Assembly: GCF_010435965.1 (NCBI RefSeq) | Contig: NZ_JAAGAA010000001.1 | Coordinates: forward strand, 62,001 to 126,000 | Reading direction: 5' to 3' | Source: Crenobacter caeni | GTDB taxonomy: Bacteria; Pseudomonadota; Gammaproteobacteria; Burkholderiales; Chromobacteriaceae | DNA length: 64,000 nt | Shown: in pieces, positions 36,715 through 44,874 of the stretch | Layout of the letters: each line of letters starts with the position of its first letter | Numbering within the stretch: position 1 is the first letter of the stretch | Translations under genes and position numbers: made by a program | Notes under the pieces: model-generated | Seen by the model: only the letters and a program-made list of their open reading frames with translations | Told to the model about the DNA's origin: nothing | Databases searched by the model: none

Positions 36715-38241
36715 TCAGGCGTGGCGCGGGGCGAGGCGGTCGCTGATCGAGATCAGGCGGCCGCCTTGCTCGGCACCGCCTGCGGCGGCCTGTTCGCCGG
36801 CGAGCGGGCTGATGAACAGGTAGAGCGTCGGCTTGCCCGGCAGCGGCAGGCGCAGCGCCTTGATGTCGCAGGAGATCAGGCTGCCGTCCAGTGCATGCAC
36901 GCGGCACAGCAGCGGCGGGATTTCACCGTCCAGCTGCCGGGACTGGGTCAGCAGCAGCAGGCGGCGTGCGGTCGCATCCGAACTTTCGACGATGTCGGAC
37001 AGGTGCTTGCCGACCAGGGTCGCCGAGTGTTGTGCCTTCAAAAGCGCGGTCGCCGCGACGTTGGCGTCGGAGAGTTGTCCGTCGCGGACCAGCAACATCG
37101 CCGACGGCGATTGCGCGAAGACCAGGTCGAGCTGGTGTTCGACCTGGCGCAGCGCCTCGATCGAGGTGTTCTTGCTGTGCGCGAGCTGGTTGACCGCGCG
37201 GGTCAGGAAGGCGACCTCGTCGTTGCCGTGGGTCGCGAGCAGCGCGGTCTGGCCGGGACGGGTCAGGCCGTGTACCGACTGCAGCAGCGCGCCCAGGCGG
37301 CGGCTGATCAGCGCGTGGACGACCCCCCAGGCGACGAGGCCGAGCAGCAGGGTGCCGCCGACGGCGATCAGCGCGATCTGCGCGAGTTTTTCCGATGCGA
37401 GGCGCGACATGTCGCGCGGCTGGCTGCTGCCCAACAGCAGCGCGGGCTTGCCGTCCAGGCTGGGGATCGCGTTCCAGGTCTGGGTGGTGGCGTCGTCGCG
37501 GAAGATCAGCAGCTCGTCGCTGGCCGGTTCGCGCTTGCCGACCCAGTGCAGCACCTGGTCGGGCAGGTCGCGGGCGGTGATCGGTACCACGCGCGCGAGC
37601 GTCGCGCTGTACGCGCCCTTGGTCTGCAGCAGCAGCTTGTCGGCCGCCACCCCGGTCACCAGGTAGCCGGCCGGGCCACCTTGGCGGCTGGCCGGGCGGA
37701 TCTGCGCGATCGACACGTAGTAGGGGCCGCGCGCAAGGCGGACGACGCCGCCGCTGACCTTCTTGCCCTGGCGTACCGCCTGCGTGAAGATGCGGCCGAA
37801 CGAAGTGGCCGGGTCGAGCTCGCGGGTGAGCATCAGCTCGTCGCGGAACACGCCCTTGCCGCCCCACTCGGCGGTGGTCATCAGGTCGCCGCGCGGGTCG
37901 AAGACGGCGAGGAAGTCGAGCCCGAGCGCGTTGTGCGTGCGCGAGTCGAGGAAGGCGTTCAGCCGCTGCGGGTCGGCGCCGGTCGCGTACAGGTAGGCGT
38001 CGTCCCAGTTGGCCAGGCTGTCGGCCTGGCGCTCAAGCGCGGCGGCGGCTTCGACAAACAGGTCGCGGGTGTGTTCGGCCTGCGCGCGGGCGGCCTGCTG
38101 TTCGCTCTGCGCGATGGCCGGGCGCAGCGCGTACTGGCCGTACAGCCAGATCGCCGCGGCGAGCGTCAGCGACAGCAGCCCCAGCGTCAGCGCGATGCGG
38201 TGTGCCAGTCTGGCCGGCATCAGGGTGGATAGCCAAGACAA
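36715..38241 (-). CDS. CHASE4-HAMP-PAS sensor protein without output domain
   Basis: A 508-residue membrane receptor. One span at about 12-35, a periplasmic CHASE4-type domain (about 45-275; NWDDAYLYATG and DFLAVFDPRG are typical), a second span at about 284-308, HAMP (about 308-362) and a PAS domain (about 375-480, VFAQSPSAMLLVRDGQLSDANVA). There is no kinase, cyclase, phosphodiesterase or methyl-accepting domain. Translation appears to start at TTG (38241), six bases after the strong ribosome site GAGGAGGAG; an ATG at 38220 is badly placed. It is convergent with the GGDEF-EAL gene, a possible partner by association. Confidence 0.8.
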   Translation of the reverse strand: MSWLSTLMPARLAHRIALTLGLLSLTLAAAIWLYGQYALRPAIAQSEQQAARAQAEHTRDLFVEAAAALERQADSLANWDDAYLYATGADPQRLNAFLDSRTHNALGLDFLAVFDPRGDLMTTAEWGGKGVFRDELMLTRELDPATSFGRIFTQAVRQGKKVSGGVVRLARGPYYVSIAQIRPASRQGGPAGYLVTGVAADKLLLQTKGAYSATLARVVPITARDLPDQVLHWVGKREPASDELLIFRDDATTQTWNAIPSLDGKPALLLGSSQPRDMSRLASEKLAQIALIAVGGTLLLGLVAWGVVHALISRRLGALLQSVHGLTRPGQTALLATHGNDEVAFLTRAVNQLAHSKNTSIEALRQVEHQLDLVFAQSPSAMLLVRDGQLSDANVAATALLKAQHSATLVGKHLSDIVESSDATARRLLLLTQSRQLDGEIPPLLCRVHALDGSLISCDIKALRLPLPGKPTLYLFISPLAGEQAAAGGAEQGGRLISISDRLAPRHA

Positions 38242-38247
38242 GGTAAT

Positions 38248-38256
38248 CTCCTCCTC
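38248..38256 (-). promoter_or_regulatory. Strong ribosome site that selects a TTG start
   Basis: GAGGAGGAG on the minus strand lies six bases (ATTACC) before TTG at 38241. The nearest in-frame ATG (38220) has no ribosome site within reach. This decides the start of the CHASE4 sensor gene. Confidence 0.7.
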
Positions 38257-38336
38257 GTGCCCCGGCCTTTCTTTGGGTGGCCGGTGTGCGGATTTTATGT
38301 GTGCGCGGCAATGCCGCAGGGATGCCCCAGCCTGAG

Positions 38337-38365
38337 TTTATAATGACGATGGGGTTTCATGTCTA
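38337..38365 (-). promoter_or_regulatory. Sigma-70 promoter of the CHASE4 sensor gene
   Basis: On the minus strand TAGACA (38365-38360), 17-base spacer and TATAAA (38342-38337), matching five of six at both hexamers. Transcription would start near 38330, about 90 bases before the TTG start. On the plus strand the same region reads TATAAT (38339-38344), but without a matching -35, so use for bioH is uncertain. The 38242-38486 gap shows no gene. Confidence 0.6.
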
Positions 38366-38489
38366 GGGTGGCCATGCAGGATCTGCCCGCTGCGGCCGCC
38401 GACTGTCGCGCGCCGCCAACGGCCGGCCCGCCTTTCCTTTCCGGCAGACTCTTGCGAGAATGCCCGCTTTGCGATTGCCAGCTGCGATG

Positions 38490-38513
38490 CCAGTGCCAGT
38501 GCCAGTGCCAGTG
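38490..38513 (+). repeat. Hexanucleotide tandem repeat at the bioH start
   Basis: Four perfect copies of CCAGTG stand directly before the ATG at 38514. An in-frame ATG at 38487 precedes the array, so the repeat is either leader sequence or encodes Pro-Val four times at the N-terminus. Because the unit is six bases, copy changes would not shift frame. Confidence 0.85.
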
Positions 38514-39278
38514 ATGGAGTGTTACGCCGAAACGCGGGGCCGCGGCCCCGACCTCGTGCTCTTGCACGGCTGGGGCTTGCACGGCGGCGTGTTCGACGCG
38601 CTGGCCGACTGTCTGGCCGATCACTACTGCGTGCACGCGGTCGACCTGCCCGGCCACGGCGCCTCCGGCGCGGTCGACGTGTTCGACGCGGCGGCGGTTG
38701 CCGACCTGCTCGCCGCGCAGTTCCCGCTGCCGGTGCATGTGCTCGGCTGGTCGCTCGGCGGCCTCATCGCCCAGCACTGGGCGGCACGTCACCCAGCCCG
38801 GGTGCGGAGCCTGACACTGGTGTCGACCAGCCCGCGCTTCGTCAACGGGCCCGACTGGCCGCACGCGCAGGACGCCGCCGCCTTGCACGCGGTGGCCGAC
38901 GCGCTTGGCGGGCAGTTCGAACGCACGCTGGAGAACTTCCTCGCCTTGCAGACACTGGGCGCGCCGCACGGGCGCGAGCTTGCGCGCGCGCTGTCGGCAT
39001 CGCTGTTCGCGCACGGCCGACCGCAGGGGCTGCTGCCGGCGCTCGATTGCCTGCTCACCGACGACGCGCGCCCGCTCGCCCGCGACATCGTCGCGCCGAC
39101 GCTGGTGTTGGGGGGCGAGCGTGACCGCATCACGCCGCCCGGCGCCAGCCGCTGGCTGGCGCACCAGCTGCCGCACGCGACACTGGAAATGTTCGCGCAG
39201 GCGTCCCACCTTCCTTTCGTCTCCCACGCCGCGGCCTTCGAAGAGTGCCTGCGGCAACACCTGGACCACCACGCATGA
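38514..39278 (+). CDS. bioH: Pimeloyl-ACP methyl ester esterase
   Basis: A 254-residue alpha/beta hydrolase that frees pimeloyl-ACP from its methyl ester, ending the BioC-BioH route to pimelate. LLHGWGLHGGVF, the nucleophile elbow GWSLGG, the acid in GGERDRITP and the histidine in ASHLPF are all present. Start at 38514 (MECYAETRG) fits E. coli BioH, whose conserved HGWG lies at a similar distance; 38487 and 38460 are alternative ATGs. None has a good ribosome site, and a hexamer repeat precedes the chosen start. The bioC start overlaps its stop (ATGA). Confidence 0.88.
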   Translation: MECYAETRGRGPDLVLLHGWGLHGGVFDALADCLADHYCVHAVDLPGHGASGAVDVFDAAAVADLLAAQFPLPVHVLGWSLGGLIAQHWAARHPARVRSLTLVSTSPRFVNGPDWPHAQDAAALHAVADALGGQFERTLENFLALQTLGAPHGRELARALSASLFAHGRPQGLLPALDCLLTDDARPLARDIVAPTLVLGGERDRITPPGASRWLAHQLPHATLEMFAQASHLPFVSHAAAFEECLRQHLDHHA

Positions 39279-40177
39279 GCGAAGCGTTTTACACCGACAA
39301 GGCGCGGGTACGCGCGTCCTTCGAGAAGGCCGCGGCCAGCTACGACGGCGCCGCCGTGCTGCAGCGCGAGGTCTCCGACCGCATGGACGAGCGCCTCGGC
39401 GTGATCCGCCAGATCCCCTTGACCGTGCTCGACGCCGGCTCCGGCACCGGTTATGGCGCAGCCGCCTTGCGCGCGCGCTACCCGGACGCGCGCGTGATCG
39501 AGCTGGACATCGCGCACGCGATGCTTGCCGCGTCGCGCGGCAAGCAGGCGGCTGCGCGCGGCATGCTCGGGCGGCTGTTCTCGCGCGCGCGGCCGTGGCA
39601 GGTGTGCGCCGACGTCGAGGCCCTGCCGCTGGCCGACGCCAGCGTCGACATGGTGTGGTCCAACCTGGCGATCCAGTGGCTGAACGAGCCGGACAAGGTG
39701 TTCGCCGAGTTCCGCCGCGTGCTGAAGCCGGACGGACTGTTGATGTTCTCGACGCTGGGGCCGGACACGCTGTTTGAACTGCGCGCGGCGTTTGCCGGGC
39801 AGGACGCCGCCACCCACGTCAACCGCTTCCTCGACATGCACGACCTGGGCGACGCGCTGTCGCGCGCCGGTTTCGCGCAGCCGGTGATGGACATGGAAAA
39901 GATCGTGCTCACCTACGCGCAGATGCGCGACGTGCTGCGCGACCTCAAGGCGATCGGCGCGCACAACTCGACCGCCGGGCGCAGCGCCGGGCTGACCGGC
40001 AAGCATTTCTGGCGGCGGGTCGAGGCCGCCTACGACGCGCAGCGCAAGGACGGCGTGCTGCCGGCGACCTACGAGGTCGTCTACGGCCACGCCTGGCGCG
40101 GCGCGCCGCCGGCCGGCCGCCTCGCCGACGGCCGCCAGGTGATCGAATTTGTCAGGCCCGCCCGCGCGGCGTCCTGA
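39275..40177 (+). CDS. bioC: Malonyl-ACP O-methyltransferase
   Basis: A 300-residue SAM methyltransferase that methylates malonyl-ACP to disguise it for two rounds of fatty acid elongation toward pimelate. Family marks: FEKAAASYDGAAVLQREV near the N-terminus, SAM site LDAGSGTGYG, WSNLAIQWLNEP, and FSTLGPDTLFELRAAF. ATG at 39275 overlaps the bioH stop, so translation is coupled. A 10-bp perfect hairpin follows. bioA and bioD are not in the window. Confidence 0.94.
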   Translation: MSEAFYTDKARVRASFEKAAASYDGAAVLQREVSDRMDERLGVIRQIPLTVLDAGSGTGYGAAALRARYPDARVIELDIAHAMLAASRGKQAAARGMLGRLFSRARPWQVCADVEALPLADASVDMVWSNLAIQWLNEPDKVFAEFRRVLKPDGLLMFSTLGPDTLFELRAAFAGQDAATHVNRFLDMHDLGDALSRAGFAQPVMDMEKIVLTYAQMRDVLRDLKAIGAHNSTAGRSAGLTGKHFWRRVEAAYDAQRKDGVLPATYEVVYGHAWRGAPPAGRLADGRQVIEFVRPARAAS

Positions 40178-40182
40178 CCCTA

Positions 40183-40213
40183 CCGCGCCCGGCTGCCGGG
40201 CGCGGCCGATTTT
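40183..40213 (+). terminator. Terminator after bioC
   Basis: CCGCGCCCGG (40183-40192) pairs perfectly with CCGGGCGCGG (40196-40205) around a three-base loop, followed by CCGATTTTG. The T-run is short but the stem is very stable. Confidence 0.65.
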
Positions 40214-40228
40214 GCAGGTAGAGGAACC

Positions 40229-41197
40229 ATGAAGTTGCATACCCTGGCCGGCGCCTTGCTGGCCGCCACGCTCGCCGGTTGCGCGAGCACCCGTCCCGAA
40301 CAGCTCCCGTCCACCCCGACCCCGCCGGCGGCCAGTACCGCGCAGCCGTCGCAGGCGCAGGCGCCGGACAAGCCGTCTGCCCCGGCGCACGCCGCCCCCG
40401 CGCACAAGGCGCGCAAACCCAAGGTCGCTCTCGCGCTGGGCGGCGGCGCCGCCAAGGGCTTCGCGCATATCGGCGTGATCAAGGTGCTCGAGGCGAACGG
40501 CATCAAGCCCGACATCGTCACCGGCACCAGCGCGGGTGCGGTGGTCGGCGCGCTGTACGCGTCGGGGCTGACCCCGTACCAGTTGCAGTTGCGTGCGATG
40601 AAGCTCGACGAGAGCGCGCTGACCGACTACACGCTGTCTACGTCCGGCGTGATCAAGGGCGAGAAGCTCGCCGAATACGTGAACCGCCAGGTGAAGGGTC
40701 GGCCGCTGGAGAAGCTTGCCAAGCCCTTCGGCGCAGTCGCCACCGAGCTCGACACCGGCCGCCGCGTGGTGTTCCGCACCGGCAACACCGGCAGTGCGGT
40801 GCGCGCGTCGGCCAGCATCCCCAACGTGTTCCTGCCGGTGCAGATGCACGGCAAGCGCTACGTGGACGGCGGGCTGGTCAGCCCGGTACCGGTCAGCGCG
40901 GCGCGCGAGATGGGCGCCGACATCGTGATCGCGGTCGACATCTCGGCGCGGCCGTCCGGCGGCAGCTCGGGCTTCTTGTCCCTGCTCGACCAGAGCCTGA
41001 ACATCATGAGCCAGAGCGCGCTCAGGGCCGAGCTGAAGGACGCCGACGTCACCCTGCGCCCGCAGGTCGGTGCGATCGGCGCGACCGGCTTCGACGGCCG
41101 CCACCGCGCGATCCTCGAGGGCGAGAAGGTCGCGCGGATGGGACTGCCGGCAATCAGGCATGCCATAAAACTAAAGGAGCAGGCGCTACAAAAGTAA
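40229..41197 (+). CDS. Patatin-like phospholipase lipoprotein
   Basis: A 322-residue lipoprotein: signal peptide with lipobox LAGC (cysteine near residue 18), a Pro/Ala-rich linker to about residue 60, then a patatin domain of the RssA/YchK type. The oxyanion loop is ALGGGAAKGFAHIG, the nucleophile GTSAG, and the dyad aspartate is in YVDGGLVSPVP. Such proteins hydrolyse acyl esters of phospholipids or lysophospholipids; the substrate here is unknown. ATG at 40229 follows TAGAGGAACC. The lipid anchor and linker would hold it at the outer membrane, an inference. Confidence 0.88.
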   Translation: MKLHTLAGALLAATLAGCASTRPEQLPSTPTPPAASTAQPSQAQAPDKPSAPAHAAPAHKARKPKVALALGGGAAKGFAHIGVIKVLEANGIKPDIVTGTSAGAVVGALYASGLTPYQLQLRAMKLDESALTDYTLSTSGVIKGEKLAEYVNRQVKGRPLEKLAKPFGAVATELDTGRRVVFRTGNTGSAVRASASIPNVFLPVQMHGKRYVDGGLVSPVPVSAAREMGADIVIAVDISARPSGGSSGFLSLLDQSLNIMSQSALRAELKDADVTLRPQVGAIGATGFDGRHRAILEGEKVARMGLPAIRHAIKLKEQALQK

Positions 41198-41309
41198 TGG
41201 CATAATTCGGGGTGATCGCGCTGCGCCGCGACGCAGAGGCGGATGGATTGCCGACACGGCCGACGCAGTGGCTATGCTGTTGCTAGTTCCTGCTCAGGAG
41301 TTGTCTCCG

Positions 41310-41966
41310 ATGATCGTCCTCCACGGCGTTGCGCTGTCCCCCTACTACAACAAGGTCAAGATCGCCCTGATCGAAAAGGGCGTGAACTTCGAGGAAGTGT
41401 TCACCCCGCCGTCGCGCGAGGAGACCTTCCTCGCCAAGAGCCCGATGGGCAAGATCCCCTACGTCGAGATCAACGGCTACGCGCTGGCCGAGTCGACCGC
41501 GATCCTCGAGTGGCTGGAAGACGCTTACCCGACCGCGGCGCTGTTGCCGCCGTCGCCGAACGCGCGCGCGCGTTCCCGCGAGCTGATGCAGCTGATCGAA
41601 CTCTACCTTGCCCAGCCGGCGCAGCCGCTGACTGCGCACCGGGTGTTCGGCGCACCGCTTGCCGACGCGCAGCGCGCGCAGGCGGACGAGGCGATCCGGC
41701 GGGGCGTCGGCGCGGTCAGCCGGATTGTTCGCACGAACCCCTGGCTCGCCGGCGAGGACTTCAGCTACGCCGACATCGTCGCGGCAAGCTTCTTCCCGCA
41801 GCTCTCGCAGGTGACCGCAGAGGTGCTGGGCGAAAACCTGCTCGCCGCGCTGCCGGCACTGGACGACTACCTCGCGCGGCTGGGGCAGCGGCCGAGCGTC
41901 GCGCGCACCTGGGCCGACCGTGACGCCGCGCTTTCCGCCTTCATGGCGAGGAGAGGCGCGTCCTGA
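41310..41966 (+). CDS. Glutathione S-transferase family protein
   Basis: A 218-residue GST-fold protein. The N-terminal thioredoxin-like domain (1-80) has LSPYYNKVKIALIEKGV and the glutathione-binding SPMGKIPYVEINGYALAESTAI; the C-terminal helical domain has the LAGEDFSYADIVAASFF N-capping block. It probably conjugates or reduces small electrophiles with glutathione; substrate unknown. The ATG at 41310 has an AGGAG site ten bases ahead. It follows the patatin gene by 112 bp and is convergent with dinB. Confidence 0.87.
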   Translation: MIVLHGVALSPYYNKVKIALIEKGVNFEEVFTPPSREETFLAKSPMGKIPYVEINGYALAESTAILEWLEDAYPTAALLPPSPNARARSRELMQLIELYLAQPAQPLTAHRVFGAPLADAQRAQADEAIRRGVGAVSRIVRTNPWLAGEDFSYADIVAASFFPQLSQVTAEVLGENLLAALPALDDYLARLGQRPSVARTWADRDAALSAFMARRGAS

Positions 41967-41978
41967 CGCGGTTCCCCT

Positions 41979-43040
41979 TCATTCCTCTTCCCATTCGAAC
42001 TCGAGCTGGCGGCCGGCGTCGTCGCCGGCGAGCCGGCAACCTAGGCCGAGCAGGCGCACCGCGCGGCCGCCGCCGCGCGCGTACGCGGTGTCGAGCAGCC
42101 GCCCGAAGCCGGGTAGCGACAACTGGCTCGCCGTGTGCTCGACCGTGGTCTGGCTGAAGTCGGCGAACTTGACCTTGACCACCAGTGCGCGGATCGCCGG
42201 GTCGCCGGCGCGGCTGAGCCTCGCCTTCAGGCGGGCGAACAGTTCGGGCGTCTCGGCGCGGCAGGCGGCGAGCGTGGGCAGGTCACGCGCGTAGGTCTCC
42301 TCGACGCTGACCGACTTGCGTACCCGCTCGGTCTCGACTTCGCGGGTGTCGGTGCCGTGCGCCAGTTCGACCAGCCGCGCGCCGAAGCGGCCGAACTCGC
42401 GCTCGAGGAGTGCGGCATCGACGGTCAGCAGGTCGGCGCCGGTATGAAGGCCCAGCGCCTCGAGGCGGCCGGCGGTGACGCGGCCGACCCCCCAGAAGCG
42501 CGCGAGCGGCAGCGCTGCGGCGAATGCCGCCGCGTCCTCTGGGCGTACCACGTACTGGCCGTCCGGCTTGTTCCAGTCGGACGCGACCTTGGCGAGAAAC
42601 TTGTTGGGGGCGACGCCGGCCGACGCGGTGATGCCGACTTCCTCGCGGATGCGGCGGCGGATCTCCTTGGCCATCAGCGTCGCGCTGCCGCGGCACAGCG
42701 TCACCCCGCTGACGTCGAGGTAGGCCTCGTCGAGCGACAAGGGTTCGATGCGTTCGGTGAACGCGCGGTAGATCGCGTGCACCTGGCGGCTCGCCTCGCG
42801 GTAGCGCGCCATGTCGCCCGGCACGATCAGCAGTTGCGGGCAGCGCCTAAGCGCGGTCGCCGACGCCATCGCCGAGTGGATGCCGTAGCGGCGCGCGACG
42901 TAGTTGCAGGTGGCGATCACGCCGCGGGTGTGCGGGCTGCCGCCGACGGCGAGCGGGATGTCGCGCCACTCGGGGTGGTCGCGCATCTCGACCGACGCGT
43001 AGAACGCGTCGCAGTCGACGTGGATGATCTTGCGCTGCAC
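41979..43040 (-). CDS. dinB: DNA polymerase IV (Y-family translesion polymerase)
   Basis: A 353-residue Y-family polymerase (E. coli 351). Metal-binding and steric-gate region IIHVDCDAFYASVE at residues 5-18, the second catalytic pair in LSLDEAYLDVSG, GVAPNKFLAKVASDWNKP, the helix-hairpin-helix FWGVGRVTAGRLEALGL and the little-finger domain after residue 240. It lacks a recognisable C-terminal clamp motif beyond QLEFEW, which resembles a QLxLF-type beta-clamp peptide. The GTG at 43040, two bases after the upstream stop, is the likely start; a longer open frame is antisense noise. It is cotranscribed with the Rdx gene. Confidence 0.92.
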   Translation of the reverse strand: MQRKIIHVDCDAFYASVEMRDHPEWRDIPLAVGGSPHTRGVIATCNYVARRYGIHSAMASATALRRCPQLLIVPGDMARYREASRQVHAIYRAFTERIEPLSLDEAYLDVSGVTLCRGSATLMAKEIRRRIREEVGITASAGVAPNKFLAKVASDWNKPDGQYVVRPEDAAAFAAALPLARFWGVGRVTAGRLEALGLHTGADLLTVDAALLEREFGRFGARLVELAHGTDTREVETERVRKSVSVEETYARDLPTLAACRAETPELFARLKARLSRAGDPAIRALVVKVKFADFSQTTVEHTASQLSLPGFGRLLDTAYARGGGRAVRLLGLGCRLAGDDAGRQLEFEWEEE

Positions 43041-43042
43041 GC

Positions 43043-43336
43043 TCAGGCGGGGCGAGCGTCGCTGTGGCCGAGCGGCTTGTCCGGCGCGACGAGGTCGCGC
43101 ACGCGCTGCTTGATCTCGCGCAGCTCCGGGAAGCCGCCGTCGCGCTTGCGGTCCCATAGCAGGGTGTCGCCGCAGTGGACGGTGAACACGCCGCCCGAGC
43201 CCGGTGCGAGCGTGACACCGCCTAGTTCCTGCTCGAAGGTGGTCAGCAATTCCTGCGCGAGCCAGGTGGCGCGCAGCAGCCAGCGGCAGCCGGTGCAGTA
43301 GCGGATTTCCAGGCGGGGAAGGGGGGCGTGGTCCAT
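43043..43336 (-). CDS. SelT/SelW/SelH (Rdx) family thioredoxin-like protein
   Basis: A 97-residue member of the Rdx family with the redox motif CTGC at residues 14-17 in IRYCTGCRWLLRA, where eukaryotic SelW has a selenocysteine. FTVHCGDTLLWDRKRDGGFPE is the other family block. Function in bacteria is not established; a thiol-redox role is assumed. It directly precedes dinB, with only two bases between stop and GTG start, so the two are one unit. I see no SECIS need since the motif uses cysteine. Confidence 0.85.
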   Translation of the reverse strand: MDHAPLPRLEIRYCTGCRWLLRATWLAQELLTTFEQELGGVTLAPGSGGVFTVHCGDTLLWDRKRDGGFPELREIKQRVRDLVAPDKPLGHSDARPA

Positions 43337-43614
43337 CGTGGTGGTCCGTGGGTTGGCAGCAGACCCGATGGTAGCCTATCCGACGCCGTCCGGGCTCCCC
43401 GGTACTGCATGTCTGCCCGTGAGGGCAGCCCTCCTCCATCTCATTATTCTTCAGGTGTTGCCTGGCGAGGGGATGCGGCCGGACGGCGTCACACTGGAGG
43501 CGGCCAACGCTCCAGTTCAGTCATTGTGCATATCTAAGCGGTTCGTGTAAAGCAAATCGGGATGTTGTCAGACAAAAAAGATCCGCTATCGCGGACCTGC
43601 GACGCGAACAGCGG

Positions 43615-43643
43615 CTGTCATCGTGCCGTCACCGAAACTTCAC
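43615..43643 (+). promoter_or_regulatory. Pho-box-like tandem half-sites upstream of glpQ
   Basis: CTGTCAT (43615-43621), CGTG, CCGTCAC (43626-43632), CGAA, ACTTCAC (43637-43643): three half-sites with the 11-bp period of PhoB boxes. The first is a perfect match to the half-site consensus and the other two match in five of seven. AT-rich -10-like sequence (AAATAT, 43651-43656) follows. The rest of the 364-bp gap (43337-43700) shows no gene. Confidence 0.55.
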
Positions 43644-43700
43644 GCGGCAGAAATATGCGCAAGGAATAATCTGCGGGTCATCCATCAGCGGAGTATTCCC

Positions 43701-44861
43701 GTGAAGCGAACCCTGATTTGTGCTGCCGCGCTGGCGGCCCTTGCCTTGCCGAATGCCTACGCAGCGAAGGCTGCCGGTTGGCCGACCCTGGACGGCAAGG
43801 CGCCGCTGGTGATCGCGCACCGCGGCGCGTCCGGCTACCTGCCCGAGCACACGCTGGAGGCGTACGCGCGCGCCGTCGAACTGGGCGCCGACTATATCGA
43901 GCCGGACCTGGTGTCGACCAGGGACGGGGTGCTGATCGCGCGCCACGAACCGAACCTGAAGGACACTACCGACGTTGCCAGCCGGGCCGAGTTTGCCGAC
44001 CGCAAGAAGAAGGTGAAGGTCGACGGCAAGGAGGAGGAGGGCTGGTTCGCGTCCGACTTCACGCTGGCCGAGATCAAGACGCTGCGCGCGGTGCAGCCGC
44101 GTGCCGACCGTCCGCAGCAGTACAACGGCCAGTTCGCTATCCCGACCTTCGACGAGGTCCTCGCGCTGCGTGCGCGTCTGGCCAGGGAGAGCGGCCGCAA
44201 GATCGGCGTCTACCCGGAAACCAAGCATCCGACCTGGCACCAGGCGCAGCAACTGCCGCTGGAGCGCACGCTGGTCGCAAGCCTCAAAAAGGCGGGGCTC
44301 AACCGCAAGGACGCGCCGGTGTTCGTGCAGTCGTTCGAGACCGCCAACCTGAAGGCGCTGCGCAAGCTGACGCCGGTGAAGCTGGTGTTCCTGCTGGACG
44401 CCGACGACGTGGCCGTCGACGGCAAGCTGGTGACCGGCCAGCCGTACGACTTCGTCGTCGCCGGCGATGCGCGCAGCTACGCCGACCTGACCAAGCCTGG
44501 CGCGCTGCGCGAGATTCGCCGCTTTGCCGACGGTATCGGCCCGTGGAAGCCGTACCTGATCGCGAGCGAGGGGATGGCCGACAAGAAGACCGGCGCCGCT
44601 GCCGACGTGAACGGCGACAAGACGGTCGACATGCAGGACCGAACGCTGATCGAGCCGTCGACCCTGGTGCGCGACGCACATAAGGCCGGCCTGTTCGTCC
44701 ACGCGTACACCTTCCGCAACGAACCCAAGCATCTGGCGGCCAACTTCATGGGCGACCCGGCCGAGGAGTACAAGACCTACTTCGGGCTCGGCGTCGACGG
44801 CGTGTTCAGCGACTTCGCCGACACCGCCGTCGCGGCACGCCAGGCGATGGCCAGGCGCTGA
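43701..44861 (+). CDS. glpQ: Periplasmic glycerophosphodiester phosphodiesterase
   Basis: A 386-residue secreted enzyme that hydrolyses glycerophosphodiesters to glycerol 3-phosphate and alcohol. Signal peptide 1-22 ([15 protein letters not shown]...AYA). Catalytic region [17 protein letters not shown], metal ligands in [10 protein letters not shown], and [13 protein letters not shown]. The GTG at 43701 has a CGGAG site; an earlier in-frame start lies inside the promoter. Residues 302-313 ([12 protein letters not shown]) form an EF-hand-like loop not found in E. coli GlpQ. A Pho-box-like element upstream suggests induction by phosphate starvation. Confidence 0.9.
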   Translation: MKRTLICAAALAALALPNAYAAKAAGWPTLDGKAPLVIAHRGASGYLPEHTLEAYARAVELGADYIEPDLVSTRDGVLIARHEPNLKDTTDVASRAEFADRKKKVKVDGKEEEGWFASDFTLAEIKTLRAVQPRADRPQQYNGQFAIPTFDEVLALRARLARESGRKIGVYPETKHPTWHQAQQLPLERTLVASLKKAGLNRKDAPVFVQSFETANLKALRKLTPVKLVFLLDADDVAVDGKLVTGQPYDFVVAGDARSYADLTKPGALREIRRFADGIGPWKPYLIASEGMADKKTGAAADVNGDKTVDMQDRTLIEPSTLVRDAHKAGLFVHAYTFRNEPKHLAANFMGDPAEEYKTYFGLGVDGVFSDFADTAVAARQAMARR

Positions 44862-44874
44862 GCCGGTACCGGCG

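Noticed and set aside
41979-43439. Longer DinB starting at 43439
   Set aside because: The extra 133 residues are the Rdx gene read out of frame; conserved Pol IV sequence begins at GTG 43040.
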